Positions 22,472-34,800 of a DNA stretch of 64,000 nucleotides are shown here, piece after piece. Origin of the DNA: Miscanthus floridulus (Eukaryota; Streptophyta; Magnoliopsida; Poales; Poaceae); the NCBI RefSeq assembly GCF_019320115.1, contig NC_089584.1, positions 61,271,633 through 61,335,632 on the forward strand, written 5' to 3'. The notes beneath the pieces were generated by a model. That model saw only the letters and a program-made list of their open reading frames with translations. It did no database searches and was not told the DNA's origin. Within the stretch, counting starts at the first letter, position 1. The number at the start of each line of letters is the position of its first letter. Position numbers and translations under genes: made by a program.

Positions 22472-25400
22472 TTATGCATCATCATCAGGAGAAAAAACAT
22501 CAATGTTAAGATTATCTACAATCTTCCTGGCCAAATCATCGACCTCGGGCTCCAAATAGCATCTAGATACTCTTAGCTCTCGGCTTCATCAGCAACCTTG
22601 GACAAAGGAAAGTCCAGAGAAAGAACCTAGACCTGGGCAAGAACATTCCTGGTACAAAGATGGGCACACCGCTTCACGAACTCTTAGAAACGGGTTGGCA
22701 CTTGGGGAATGAACTGAGCCCAAGAATGACCGTCGTCTACTGGAGTCTAGAGAAGGTCGGCAACTGACTGAAAAGACTTCCACAAAGCTTTCTAGTTCTC
22801 AATAGCCGTTGCCAACTTGCCAGTCAAGTCTTCAACGGTTTTTTGGGCCTGCACAAGATCTCTGTCAGCTCCACGCCTAATAAACTTAGCAAGCGTGAGT
22901 TCTTCCTCAGCTTGAGTAATTATCTCCTTAGCCTTATTATGGCTAGTACGAACGAGTGTCTTCATCTCCTCGATACTCTCCGAGAGCTTCTGCTTTTCAA
23001 CTCAGAGAGCTAGACCAAGCAACAAAAAGGCAAATCAGTAGAAAGGCAAATTTGAATACAAAGGGAAGAGAAAAAGAATTCATGATACAATGGCACTCTT
23101 TCTTCATGGCCTCCACATTTTTCGAGGCCTCCTGGGCAGCTGCATCCCTCTGCTTTTTGACCTAAACTACCCGGGCACGGAGAGCCTTCTCCTCCTCCTG
23201 ATGCGTTTGACGCTCAGTCTCCAACTTGGCCCAACAGAGGTCAAGCTCTGCCTTCAGGGTACTCACCTCGAAGGACAACTTTTTCTCTATCTCAGACAAG
23301 AAAAAGAAGCCAGTATGATCATGAGAAAAAGACTGAGCAAAAAAGAAAGAGAGAAAACAAGAAATAAGGGTAGGAGAAAAACAAACATCCAAAGAAAGAA
23401 CTGCAAAAAAACTTACCTGGAGCCTTTCCCCAAAAGAAGTTGCAAGGGTCGACAAGCTTCCCTAGGCGGTGGTTAGCTCCGACAATCGATGAGTGGCATC
23501 AAACTGCTGCACCACGTCATCAGCCAAAGGCGGACCACCAGAAGCAAGAAGAGGAGAGGGAGAAGCCGGCTGAGGCGAAGAAGGCACGACCAGGGCAATC
23601 TCCTAGGAAGCCACGGCCAATCACTCAGATGAACCCGCCGCCATGGCCACGGTCACCACAAGAGCCGGCAAATCAACAGCTGCGGCCTCTGTCCCCCTCA
23701 CAGCCACCTCGGCGATCGTGCGTTCCGAGTCCTGAGACTCAGTACGTAAGGGCGCACTAGAGGTTTGACAAGAAGTCAACTGGAGGCTCAGGGAAGATGA
23801 AGGCCTAAAAGTTGATAAGGAAACTCACCAATAAGAATAAGAAAAAAGGAGAACAGAAGCAAAGAAATAAAACCAGAATTCACTCACTCAGCTATCTTCT
23901 TCTTCATAAGACCAAAAGAAGACCTCGCAGGGGGAACCACAGCAGCAAAAACATCTCCACCACCCTGCGACAGGAGTAGCGCAGCTGGTACTAGAGCCCC
24001 AAAAGAACTTGAACCCAAAGACCGCTTACTACAAGGGAACAAAACCAAAGTCAAAACAAAAAGAGGGGTTCAACAACAGGAATACAAGAAAAGAACTCAC
24101 CGATGAGTAACGAGGGTGGCATCATCATCCTCCTTTTCTTCACTCTCAACCAAGGCCACCATAGCACCAGTTGAAAAAGGACAAAAGTACTCAGTCAAAG
24201 ATAAAAACAAACAACAAAAGGACAGAGCATATTAATATGCTCACCTAAGAGCATGCTAGCTACAACTGGAGTACCTGGACGAGTACTCATCTGACGGGAC
24301 TTCTTGGCAGCAGATGGAGCAGAAGAAGAGCTATCCACTCGCCCCCTCTTTCCGAAAGTATGAGGAGCTCGAGGAACTAGACGAGGAACATACTCTTCAT
24401 ATACGCCAGAAAATGTAGAAGAAACACCAGGAAGCATCATGGTAGTTTGAGACTTACTGGTCAAGGATGCCCCAACAAGACTACCCTCGGCCTCCACATT
24501 TGTAGGGCAATCATCAAGAGGAATTGGATCGACAAAATTATGCCCCAATTCGTATAAAAGAGTAAAACAACAAGACAAGAAAGATTAAGCAAAAATGGAT
24601 ACAACAAAAGAGAATCAAAAGTACTCGTATAAAGAAAAGAACAACTCATAGTAGGGGGTGGGTTGTTAGCACTATACTCAAGGACAGCAAGCGGAACGAC
24701 GCTTACTCCTTTTAGCATCTTCTGAAGACGCTCGAGCATCTCCTCGTCAGTCAACTCAAGGGCAGGGACCATACGAGAAGGGTCCTCCGCCCCAGAGTAC
24801 TCAAAACTGTAATGTTCGCGCTCCTTCAAAGGTTGAACTTGGTGGCGAAGAAAACTTGAAATAATCCTGAAGCCGGTCAAACCTTGCTGTTTCAAAGTGC
24901 AAATCCTCTCGAGAAAAGGCTTGATCATCTGGAGCTCAGCAATCATCACAGGGTTTTTGTCCCATCGGTCATTAACCCAGGGACCAGATCCGGAGTGAAC
25001 GGAAAGCGGAGGAATCAAGTTGGCAGCATAAAACCAGTCATCATGTCAATCCCTCATAGAATCGACCAGGTCATAGTCAAAGAATTTGATCTTAAGACCC
25101 TGGTGAAACTGGATCCCACAGCCACCAAGAACATTGGTGTCATCGCGGCGGGGTTGTGGCTTTAGGTGAAAGAAGTAACGAAAGAGAGAAAGAGAAGGAG
25201 GAATTCCAAGGAAGGTTTCACAAAGATGAACGAAAACAGAAAGATGAAGGACAACATTGGGAGCAAGGTGGTTTAGGCTAATCCCAAAATAGTTAAGAAA
25301 TCGATGAAGAAAGGCAGAGGTAGGAAGGCAGAGACCGGCACGGATAAAGGAGACGAAAAGAATAATCTCACCGGGACTTAGAGTAGGGACCCGATGCTCG

Positions 25401-25609
25401 CCTGGAGCTCTCCAATCAGCAAATTCCTTGCTCTAGAGCAGGCCATCACTCACGAGCTCGTGAAGCTAATCTTTGGTTGTTGTTGGTGTCGGCCAGATCT
25501 TCTGAGCAGCCCTCATCGCCATGAATTCTTGATTCTCAATGACGGATAGCGATGCTTCCTCGTCGACAAAGCTCGCCTGGGACTTACTCGCCGACTTCTT
25601 CCTACCCAT
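22472..25609 (-). pseudogene. Antisense gene with 'putative gypsy type transposon' domain
   Basis: On the strand opposite gag-pol, between integrase and LTR-C. The frame starts MGRKKSASKSQASFVDEEAS at 25609. A domain of the type named 'putative gypsy type transposon' (PF04195, from memory) is visible, with FIRAGLCLPTSAFLHRFLNY and NVVLHLSVFVHLCETFLGI. It continues to EYSANNPPP near 24650, with three in-frame stops in this part. Further exons (24195-24578, 23162-23455) give a Ser-rich linker and a coiled coil (LKAELDLCWAKLETERQTH). The likely last exon ends PDDDA at 22472. Splice sites were not all resolved. A TATA-like TATTTAAA stands about 150 bp upstream. Function is unknown; such antisense ORFs occur in some grass Tat elements. 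Confidence 0.72.
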
Positions 25610-25755
25610 GTACTAGCAAAAGCAATGGGGCACTAAGAATAGAGAAGGCTCGGAAAGGCAGCGCTAAGATGACGGCGGCAATGGCGATGACGGAGTGTTG
25701 AAGGCTAGGGTTTCAAGGCAAAGGCAGGGTACCAAAGAAAAGAAGAAGAAAGGCC

Positions 25756-25763
25756 TTTAAATA
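25756..25763 (-). promoter_or_regulatory. TATA-like box of the antisense gene
   Basis: The minus strand reads CTATTTAAAGGCC about 150 bp upstream of the ATG at 25609, a position suited to an independent promoter. Sequence match only. Confidence 0.45.
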
Positions 25764-25769
25764 GATTTT

Positions 25770-27036
25770 ACACCGGTAAAAACAAGGCCCACTAGGCCCA
25801 TTTTAACACGGCATGAGGACACAACGGTCCATTTACCGACGCTGCTAAAATGACGGACGACTAAAATCCACACAATGGTACAGTTCAACGGGCAGATTTC
25901 AGATTTATCCATCCAGCACCACGGCGAAGATATCATATTACCACAAAAAGAACTCATCAACAATAAAGCAAAGAAGGGTTACCTCACAAGAAGCGCAACA
26001 ACCCGATCCTTACAGAAAGAACTTGGAAACCTCATCAACAACCAGGACATCAGGAGAATAAAGAATGACAACTCAGAAGGCAAGATTCTTTCCATTATAA
26101 ATGATTTCAAAAAATAGAAGATTACACATCTTACAAGACCCAACGAACTCGATACCACGACAAGCAAAGTAGCAAAGAGGAACCCGGACACGGCTAGGCT
26201 CTGGAATGACTACGTGTTCCAAATTGCTATTCGGTAGAACAAACTGCCCTCGGCAACACTGTTTTCTTCAAAGGACGGAGGCAGGGCATCCGAGGCAGAA
26301 ATCAGTAGCATGGCGGGACAACATGGAGCAGAGAAGGCCAGCAGGCATCTGTCTATCCAAGACCGATGTGATGCTAGATATGGTGTTGATATGCACCGGA
26401 CAGTTTTAGGACAGGCGACAAGGATCAACCCAGAACTGCTAGATGAAGGAACGAAGACCACATCACAAGACTTCCTCCAACTACCGCCACGTACATCCTG
26501 GTACATTGCTGCTGCGGGATTAGTCTACCTCTAATCCCTATCACAAGACTTCCTCCAGCTACGACAAGATATACAAGAACTACAAAATACGCCTGGGGGC
26601 TGCTCTACTTCACAAACTACCATATTTATGACTACAGAGACTTCAGAACAAGCAACAAAATGCTCAATGAATCAAAAAAGGACTCCAAGAGGGTATTTAT
26701 AGACCGAAGGAGCGGTGCACATGGACCAGGAGCACCAACGAAACAAGCCTAACAAAGGACACAGTGAGAAGATAGAACTCAATAATGGAGGACTCAGAAG
26801 TGAAGGAACAGTACTAAAAAACGAGCATATTCGGAAGAATATACCAACACTGTGCAACTCGTGAACAAACAACATTTATACTCAACTACCACCATGCAAG
26901 TACACCTGACAAAAAGCAAACTACCAGAGAATATGCCAAGACCCTTTATCCGAGTTCTTTTTGAATAAAAGAACCCGAGAATGTGCTTCGGGGCTGCAAC
27001 AGGAAAGGTTTTCAATTCTTCAAACAACCCAGAATC
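25770..27036. other. Internal non-coding region of the composite Tat element
   Basis: Between the antisense gene's promoter and the direct repeats before LTR-C. ORFs are short and unrelated to known domains. It most likely includes the antisense gene's upstream region and the element's 3' untranslated region. Confidence 0.5.
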
Positions 27037-27583
27037 AAGACCCTCCAACTTTTTATTCCAAATAGCAAGAGGCTCGGGGGCTACACTCAGTGAGTGCACT
27101 TTTTCTTCAAAAAAGTGCACATCACTCAGAAGACTTCTTCAGAACAGGAATTTTCAAACAACATAAAGATTCAGGACCCTCCAACTTTTTGCTCCAAATA
27201 GCAAGAGGCTCGGGGGCTACACTCAGTGAGTGCCCTTTTTCTTCAAAAAAGTGCACGTCACAGAAAAGACTTCTTCAAGGCAAACCACTTCAAGACCTTA
27301 AAACAAAAAGAACTCGGAACAAGCCATATCCGAGTTCTTTTTGACCTTCAACGAACAAACAGAGCACTTTCAAGACAAGATCCTCCAGCTTTTTATTCTA
27401 AATAGCAAGAGGCTCGGGGCACCCAGATGGATGAACTTTTTTCAAAAAGCACACACCACTCGAAGATCCAAAGAAGCGCTACATGGTTTCACTCAAGAAA
27501 GCACTCGGACGACCCTTGTTCCTACTCGTCAAGAGGAACAAGACGAGGCTTTTAGATTTCAACCATAAAGTGCTCGGGGGGCT
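27037..27583 (+). repeat. Three direct repeats before LTR-C
   Basis: The phrase 'ccaaatagcaagaggctcgg' with flanking 'ccctccaactttt' and 'gggctacactcagtgagtg' recurs near 27045, 27180 and 27375 (the last diverged). Related copies occur near 13490, 13690 and 21860. The block ends in the polypurine tract gtgctcggggggct. Confidence 0.8.
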
Positions 27584-27986
27584 TGTCGATGCGGGACCCA
27601 CAGGATACCCCGCAAGGAAGAGAGAAGATCTAGTCTAACTAGGATTCTTCCCATGTAATTCTAGTAGTAATACTACCCTGTAATCCTACTAGGACTCTAC
27701 ATTATAAACCGACTAGGACTCTAGCCTCTTGACTATATAAAGGAGGGCAGGGCTCCTTGGATTGGGGGTTCAGAGAACAATTGTACAACACAACACTTCA
27801 CAATCAATCCAACGTAAAGGCTAACGCCGACTGGACGTAGGGCTATTACTCGATCAACGATTGAGGGTTCGAACCAGGATAAATCGACTGTCTCTTGCGT
27901 TTACCGTCGAGTTCTGCATACGCTGAAGCCCGAACATACTGTCCCGGATACCCCCGTGGTAGGCTATCGGTGGTCAAACATCGACA
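27584..27986 (+). repeat. LTR-C, 3' LTR of the composite Tat element
   Basis: 403 bp from TGTCGATG to CATCGACA, with TATA box actatataaagg near 27733. It is followed by the GGTGC target duplication. It differs from LTR-B at many sites, so this element is clearly older than the one at 30533-42912. Confidence 0.9.
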
Positions 27987-28215
27987 GGTGCCGAGCTCAA
28001 TGGGTTGGGGATGAAGGGATAAGGCCAGGGGAAGAAAAAAATGCAACAAATGGGTCCAATATGTCAGTATCTGATCCCATTTTTTATGTCTCTGGACCAA
28101 ACAGAAAATGGGTTGGTCCCATCCCTTCTCAACCAAACAGAAAATGTATTCGTCCCATCCCACTAGCCGCAGGACTATCTTATTCTACCTTGCCTCCCAA
28201 CCAAACACAACCTAA

Positions 28216-29530
28216 AGAAGAGGGGTCTCTCCGATAAAGAAAAGATTGGGTCTCTCATAATTTGCCTCCACGCGGGGAAGCGGTGGTGGCCGGCCTGACT
28301 CTTTTTTTCTACGATGTGTTTAGGTGGACATATGGTGTCCCTCCATCCAAATCTTATTTGCATCAGGTACCGCGACGAAGGAGGGTTAAAGGATCACCAA
28401 TTTGTATTTAAATCACCACGGCGCGCTTAGTGCACGTCCGTTAGTTCTATTTCCTGAGTATTTAGTTGCAGCGCCCAGCAGAACGGTGCCTTAGCAGCAT
28501 CGCGTGGCCTTGATGTATTGTTACATGCAAAAACGGAGCAGGCGGAAAGAGTACACGAAGCTAACGGGACTGAACGCTAGAAACAAGAAGCGATGGGAGA
28601 GAGGCTTAGACGACTTAGAGTTCTGAAAAACTCAATCTATCTATCTACCTACTAATGTACCATCATTTACATTGCTAAACCTGCCCCAGGGAACGACCCC
28701 CACTAAGAAGCCATATCCATCCAATCAAAAAACTGTACCTAAAAACAACATATTTAAAACCAACTGTCGAGATTTACTTCTAAGTCTTCTCATTCGTTAC
28801 TCGCTCAAATCGAACGGTCAAGATGGTGTTTATCATCCTCGTCGTCCTCCCACGCGCAACAAAAGCTAGCCGCATGATGCCACAATTCACACGCGCGACT
28901 CACGCGCCCGATCCCCACGTAATCGTCTCCGATTTCCGGCGGCGGGCACGCGTGCTCCCCTCATTCTCTCCCTCCCGGCTTGCCTCCCTCTCTTCTATCT
29001 ATCTATCTAGCAGCACTGGGCGGGGCGACCCCTGATCCGGCAGTGATGTCGCCCACCCCAAACATTAGCTTGGTGGTCACCGCCGCCATTGGTGTCCGTG
29101 CGCTCTCTCCTATTCTCCTTTTCCCTCTCTGCCTCCCTCTCCGCTCCACCCCCACCTCGATCACTCGGAAGCCCCCCAGGTCAGCCTTCCTCATCACCGG
29201 CGAGCCGCTCCGGATAGTCTCCCGCCAAATCAGACCTCCAAAGGCTCAGACCTACCCCAAGGTCACTGCCGCTGCCGGTGTGGGTAGTCGTTGTCTCCCA
29301 ACCGCGCACCGACTGCCGGTCTGCTGCCTGCCTACGCCGCTATCGCCCTGCGGGCTACCACGGGCCCTATGCAAGCACGCCTAGCACCGCCGCCCAGTCA
29401 CAACCCAGCCAGGGCCACTTCATCCCCTGCGCAACTCCTCCTCCGGGCATCCATGGTGGTGCCTAGAGGAAGAAGATGGCAGTTTTGCTATCTAGCCCTC
29501 CCTCTCTACTCTATTCTCTTTACTGTTCAG
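28216..29530 (+). other. No intact gene; possible upstream part of the tRNase Z copy
   Basis: AT-rich DNA to about 28900, then GC-rich CT-patterned DNA that looks like a plant 5' region (tctctccctcccggcttgcc). No known protein is seen, though it directly precedes the tRNase Z-like exons. Confidence 0.4.
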
Positions 29531-29531
29531 C

Positions 29532-30228
29532 GTGGAGGTGGAAGGGTACGCCATCAAAGGGATCTCGGTCATCTGCCGTGGGCCACAATTCGCCGTCTGC
29601 CAGGACTATCTCTTCATCACTCATGCCCACCTTGACCACATCGTGAGCGCACGGGCCTTGTTTTCGTATTTGCAGGCTCTAATTCTACTTTTAGCCTGGA
29701 TGTTGTTCGATTCAACTCAATCCATATATGTCGGGGTGGATTGGGGTAGAATTTAATTCAAGTTCCAGTTCAATCTACACCACCACATGTGGATTGATGT
29801 GAATCCGACTACGTCCAAACATGGCCTTACTTGGTTTGCTTATTTACACACCTCTAACTCAGATTTACATGTGCAATTGCTAAGTCCAGCTCTTACAACA
29901 TCAATTTCTGCTATGGTGATTGTGCAGGGTGCTCTTCCAATGTACATAGCAACCCGTGGCCTTTACCACTTGAAACCTCCTACTGTATTTGTACCACCCT
30001 GCATCAGGGATGATGTTGGGGAGCTCCTTCAAGTCCGTCGTAGGATGAGTCAAATTGAGCTGAAAGTTCAATTAGTTGCATTTGATTTGGGTATGGATAT
30101 TGCTTCACTGCTGGTTTGAATGTTTTCTGCTTGCTTGTTCCTTATAATGCAACGACTTCTTTCAGGAGAGACATGAAATACGTAATGATCTTTTTTGTTG
30201 CCAGGCCATTTCAAACATACCACGCTCC
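29532..30228 (+). pseudogene. tRNase Z (short form) fragment, introns retained
   Basis: Exon A (to 29642) reads EVEGYAIKGIS and then DYLFITHAHLDHI, including the HxHxDH zinc motif of ribonuclease Z. A GT-AG intron (29643-29927) leads to exon B (29928-30090), GALPMYIATRGLYHLKPPT and onward. A second intron leads to a third piece at 30166 (ERHEIRNDL, then RPFQTYHA in a shifted frame). The region between EGYAIKGIS and DYLFIT is shortened, the third exon has a frameshift in a T-run, and everything after RPFQTYHA is missing. Retained introns exclude a processed copy. The intact enzyme trims tRNA 3' ends. This copy lacks the C-terminal half, so it is a genomic duplicate or a transposon-captured fragment. 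Confidence 0.82.
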
Positions 30229-30311
30229 TATATTCTGCCACTTGGATCTGATTATTTCTTTGGATTAGATTGTCTCGAAATATTGTCACTCATTTCGAGA
30301 GCATGCTTTTA

Positions 30312-30406
30312 CTTTTTTTTATGGAACAGGACCCCTACTGGAATTTTATTAAAAAATAAAGCAAGCTGTTTACAAACATGACTTCAGGAAACAAAAAAGA
30401 AGTCAA
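30312..30406 (-). mobile_element. 3' tail of a LINE, separated from its body
   Basis: Read on minus: AATAAAATTCCAGTAGGGG, then an A-rich tail near 30312. This is a typical plant LINE 3' UTR. The body lies at 42918-43274 on the same strand, displaced by the MITE and the 12.4-kb Tat element. Confidence 0.55.
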
Positions 30407-30534
30407 CGTCCCCTTCGCTTCGCTAAAAAAACAAGCCGAAACACTGTTCTGGTTGATTTGTTGTAAGAGAAAAATACTGTTTTGGCTAAAAAAACAAGTC
30501 GAAAAAGACGGATTATAAGAGAAGCGAACAGGTG
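30407..30534. mobile_element. MITE of the GGCCCTGTTCG family, damaged
   Basis: It runs from gtccccttcgcttcgct to agaagcgaacagg. The interior has the family hallmark 'gttgtaagagaaaaatactg'. The same family is present at 12634-12724. The Tat element inserted at its right end (target ACAGG). Confidence 0.55.
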
Positions 30535-31298
30535 TTGATGCAAAAGTGGATCTGCAAACACAAAGGGCTAATACCCGAATCGATATCCAAAGCGTGCCAG
30601 TCGATTTGACCTGTTAATCGACAAGGATGAAGATACGAGCACTTTGGTCCTGACAACAGCGATACGCCCGGAAGTCACGGCCAAGAGGTACTCACGCGGA
30701 ACTCGAGAATCGCCGAAGGTCGCACTGAAGCGATGCAACTCGCCGAATCAATGAGAACTCGTAAAAAGGAAAAAATATGCAAATTGACGAAGTCGTCGAA
30801 AAATAAGTAGATGCAAATAGGAGTAAAAATTGGTTTTGATATTGATTGATATATATTACATTGCCCCTCAATCTATATTTATACCCTGATCTAAAGAGAC
30901 ATAACCAAATACGACTAGGACACCAAGTCCATATCTAAGGAAACACGTGACTCTTACATGAATCATACTCTAACAAATATAGAAAAGAAAATCAACTCCT
31001 ATCTAATTCCCTATCCGCCTCAATTACGATGGAATTCTCACCGACCTCCTTTCCATCGGCATACTTCCTGTTTCATCGGCAGTGGTTTTCAAGCCTTCCT
31101 TCATCGGCATCGACAATAACATCTCCAACCTTATCGGCAACGCCCGAGTCTAAATCAACCTCTCCATCGATCACCACCATTCATCGGCAATCATCTTTAC
31201 AAGCTGATTTTCATCGGCTGTCAGCGTATACAGTAACTTTCCTCCTGCCGATTAGCCCACTCTGATCATTTTGACACGTGCAAAAAACGGTGTCAACA
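30533..31298 (-). repeat. 3' LTR of the younger Tat element
   Basis: 766 bp with six exact ATCGGC motifs and one GCCGAT within about 200 bp (31050-31250). On the element strand it is preceded by the polypurine-like TTGGGGGGCATG (31299-31310). Confidence 0.92.
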
Positions 31299-31728
31299 CA
31301 TGCCCCCCAATTTCGGAGTATAAAACCATTAATGCTCCGAAATTTACTCCAGATAACGTTTGCCTTCGCCCAATTACCTTAACTCATCCTCCAAGCCAAA
31401 ACTTGATCTGTTATCAAATCTAATCAAATCTAGTCCTGATTCACGCACCTCAGTAAATATCGCATAATTTTCAACCACTCTTGCCCTGATTATGGTTAAG
31501 ATACCGAAACAATAATCCATCGGCAAGATCCTAACATAATAATGCCACCATTTTCAGAATTAAAATATCCTGTACTGAGATCTCTTCCAAGTCATGATTA
31601 CTTGCCATCAAATCATCTGTACAATCCCTTGATTATCGTGCGAACAGTTACCATATCCATCTGAACCACCTCGACCCACATGCACGCGGTATAGAGATAA
31701 GTCCAAAATACCCCTACTCCGAGCGGCT

Positions 31729-31736
31729 TATAAATA
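31729..31736 (+). promoter_or_regulatory. TATA box of the antisense mobile-domain gene
   Basis: TATAAATA lies about 170 bp upstream of the first ATG (31900), on the strand opposite gag-pol. The stretch after it is CT-rich, like a plant leader. Confidence 0.6.
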
Positions 31737-31899
31737 GATTTCTCCGGAACACTCGTCTTCTACCCTCAGACTTCAATCTTTGGCATTCTCTCTTTCCGGC
31801 GGCGACTCCGACGAACAACTGCGCGACCCCAACCAACAAGAACTTTTCTCCAGCGTCAACCTCGAATCTCCAGCTCGTGCCCCCATCTACCTCAAGATA

Positions 31900-34800
31900 A
31901 TGGCAATCAACTTCGACGTCCCTGCGGTTCGTTCCACTTCCGTTACTTTTTACCTCGATTCCTCTGGTCTTTGCGAGTTCATACAGTTGGTAATTTTTTC
32001 TCTTTTTCTTTATTCTTCGGATCCTCTAAACTTAGGAACTTCACAACAAATTAGTTATTCCAACCGATCAGCCGCATTTCCAATGCCTAGGACCAATGGG
32101 CAACCCAGATCCAACTGATCTGATTAATGCAGAGGTTAACAAAATCCCTTTTAGAGCCCAAAATTTCTCTCTGAATTTATGGAAAGATACATTCCGTTCT
32201 TGGCCCAAAACCACCAAAGGGTGGAAAGATTGGTACTTGAGGGTCAACAGGTCGATGCAAGTACACTGTGCAGAATGGAAGCTAGACCAATACATTAGGC
32301 TATCCATTGCCGATATGCAAAAGAACGAGTCAATGATGATTGCAGCTGCTTACTTCTGGTCAGACACAACAAACACTTTTATGTTTGGACATGGCCCAGC
32401 TACTCCCACACTTGCCGATGTCTACATGCTCACTAGCTTGGACATTTCAACTACCGATGAAGGCTCCATCTATGGCAGAAAATCTAAATATAGGGTGAAT
32501 ACCCGCAACATTGGCGGTTGGACGGGATATATTCAAGAATGCCAGAGGACCGGGACAGTTAATCAGAGGGAACATGCCACATTCTTGAATATGTGGTTAG
32601 AAAAATTTATCTTCTATGGTCGATCAGTAGGACCAACCAACACCTTCCTTCCCACGGCTGAACTCTTGGCCAATGGTGTAAGGTTCCCTCTTGGCCGATA
32701 CCTTCTAAGCTCCACTTATCATCTTCTTCATCAAGTGTCTCAGAAACTTTTGCTTGGCGAACCCATCAGCAACTTAGGAGGCCCGTGGTGGTTTATCAAC
32801 ATGTGGCTGAATGCCCATATGCACAAACGTTTGCAATGGGACTTCTTTGCCCAACAATTCCCATGAGAAATTGCTGAAGACCACGTGCTTGGGGATGAGG
32901 AATCGGCAACACGCTCACCCCTCAATTTTGGTGAAGCCATAATTGTCCTCCCTGGAATAGAGGCCAATGAAGACCAGATCGGTAGATTCTTCCAAAGCTT
33001 CTACAATGGTCTTTCTCATGATCATAGGGCTTGGGTACCTTATATTGACGAAGAAAACAGATTCTCCCTTTTTTTCAACTTTGCCGACGACACTCTGAAT
33101 CAGGATAATGAACTCATGATGGCCATCATTACTCCTAGGGCAATCCTAGTAAACACATTCGGTAGCGGGAAAAACACCAATATCACGTATGAATTTTACA
33201 ATCCATCGGCAGTATCCCATCAATTGGCTTTTGGGCAACTGCCAATCAAACTTTGTTTTGCCGATGTGATCAAACCCAGAGAAACAATCACCTGCGGAAC
33301 AGATTGGAGCAGGGTAGTGCGACTCTCCCCCGATGCTGATACTACAGATGTCGATCTATCCATCTGGACGCCAGTATCTTTCATCATAGAATCATATAAG
33401 CAATGGTGGCGAGAGTGGAGGGAACAACTGTTTGCAACATCTGCTCACACATATCGGCACATGATCGACCCTGAATACGCCATTCCCGATGACGCAGTAA
33501 GTTTCTTTTAACTCCCTTCTGCTTTTTCCTTTCATATATCGGTAACTAACTTTCTCGTGATAGGTTAACAACCCAGCACCATCTATGAGCAAAAGTGTGA
33601 AACCCTTCGATCTTCGGCCTGTTTCCCCGATATCACCGATCGGCTACAACGCCCCCACCTTAGCTGCTTTGACTCACCAGAAGATCCATGCCAAGACTAT
33701 CACCTCCAAGTCTAAATTGGCTATAGCTAGGGCCACTCCATTGGCTGCTGCTACAACCCTAATCAAGGCATTCAATGTAACAACCCTGTTTATTTCTACT
33801 CATGCCGATCACAGATTGTATTAACATTAATCATCAGGGTGTAAGAGCCGCTGCTGGATCGGCATCGGCAATTCCTCCAACATCAAGCACCATTACCTCT
33901 GACAAACCTTCAGAGATATTCCTTTGATCTTACATTTTATCTATTAAATATCATACCTTACACTTGTTTTGCAGCAACAAATGGGTACATCGGCAAGCAT
34001 ACCAGATGTTCAAGCTCCACAACCAACAAGTGTCGATGCCCCCCAGCCAACCATTGCTGAGGCCCAAGCAAAGCGCAAAGCCTTAACAGATGCCGAGGCA
34101 CAGCCAAAACGACAGAAGTCCATGCCGATCCCCACATCTGCCCCAACGTCTGCAAGCCGGCAAGAATCAGTCGATGCAACTGAGCAAGCAGTTAATCCTC
34201 CTGTACAGGACATACCATTGGTCATCATACCCCAAGGGCCAATCACCGATGAGGCCACAGAGGATATCCCATCAGCAAGCTCAACCGATCCTCCACACGG
34301 CATACTCCAGGCTGCTTCCTCCAGCCAAGTACAGGAAATTGCCTTGAAACAGGTAAGCCGATTGACCTAGTCGATTTATAATATTCATACTTATCCTTAA
34401 CTGACCTTTTTTCTTTTTCTCAGGAACAAGACTCCCCAAACAGCCTATTTTCCTTTGCCATTGACATTTCTGATGATGATGGAGAGGAAGCAAGTTCTTC
34501 CCTTGCACTAGGAACAATATCGGCAGAAATTAAGTCTAAGTTGGAAGCTCTCCTGGACTTGTTACAGCAGGATACCGCCCAACTGGTAGATGACTCGGAC
34601 CCCGCAAAGGCAATTTTCAAAACAATCCGTGGCCAGGTCCCTGTCGATGTTGAAGAAGCACTCTTCCCAGCAGCCCATTTAGAAAGCCGCCAACTGCAAT
34701 ATCAACGGGCTGCTCAACGCATTGCCGATAGAGCAGCTCAGGCTCAACTCAAAGAAGAGATGCTACAATTGAAACAAATTGCCGATGAGAAGCACAAGGG

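Larger units (their letters stand above)
13445..27986 (+). mobile_element. Degenerate Tat-lineage Ty3/gypsy element, composite structure
   Basis: Outer ends are TGTCGATG and CATCGACA, flanked by GGTGC at 13440-13444 and 27987-27991, so the whole block behaves as one insertion. Inside are a 49-bp LTR stub, about 410 bp of 3' internal DNA, LTR-A, LTR-B, primer site, gag-pol, a tandem array, an antisense gene, a polypurine tract (gtgctcggggggct before 27584) and LTR-C. Lineage is shown by the second, archaeal-type RNase H after the usual RNase H, diagnostic for Tat. Pol has many stops and cannot be functional. Confidence 0.85.
12951..28212. mobile_element. Harbinger/Tourist-like element split by a retrotransposon
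   Basis: The left end reads GGTAGTGTTTGGATG and the right end's complement reads AGGTTGTGTTTGGTTGG. Both are flanked by TAA (12948-12950 and 28213-28215), the TWA-type duplication of PIF/Harbinger elements. Only about 490 bp on the left and 226 bp on the right belong to it. The middle is the Tat-type element inserted at GGTGC. The left part is GC-rich and contains several overlapping ORFs without known domains, so I treat it as non-autonomous. Confidence 0.5.
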
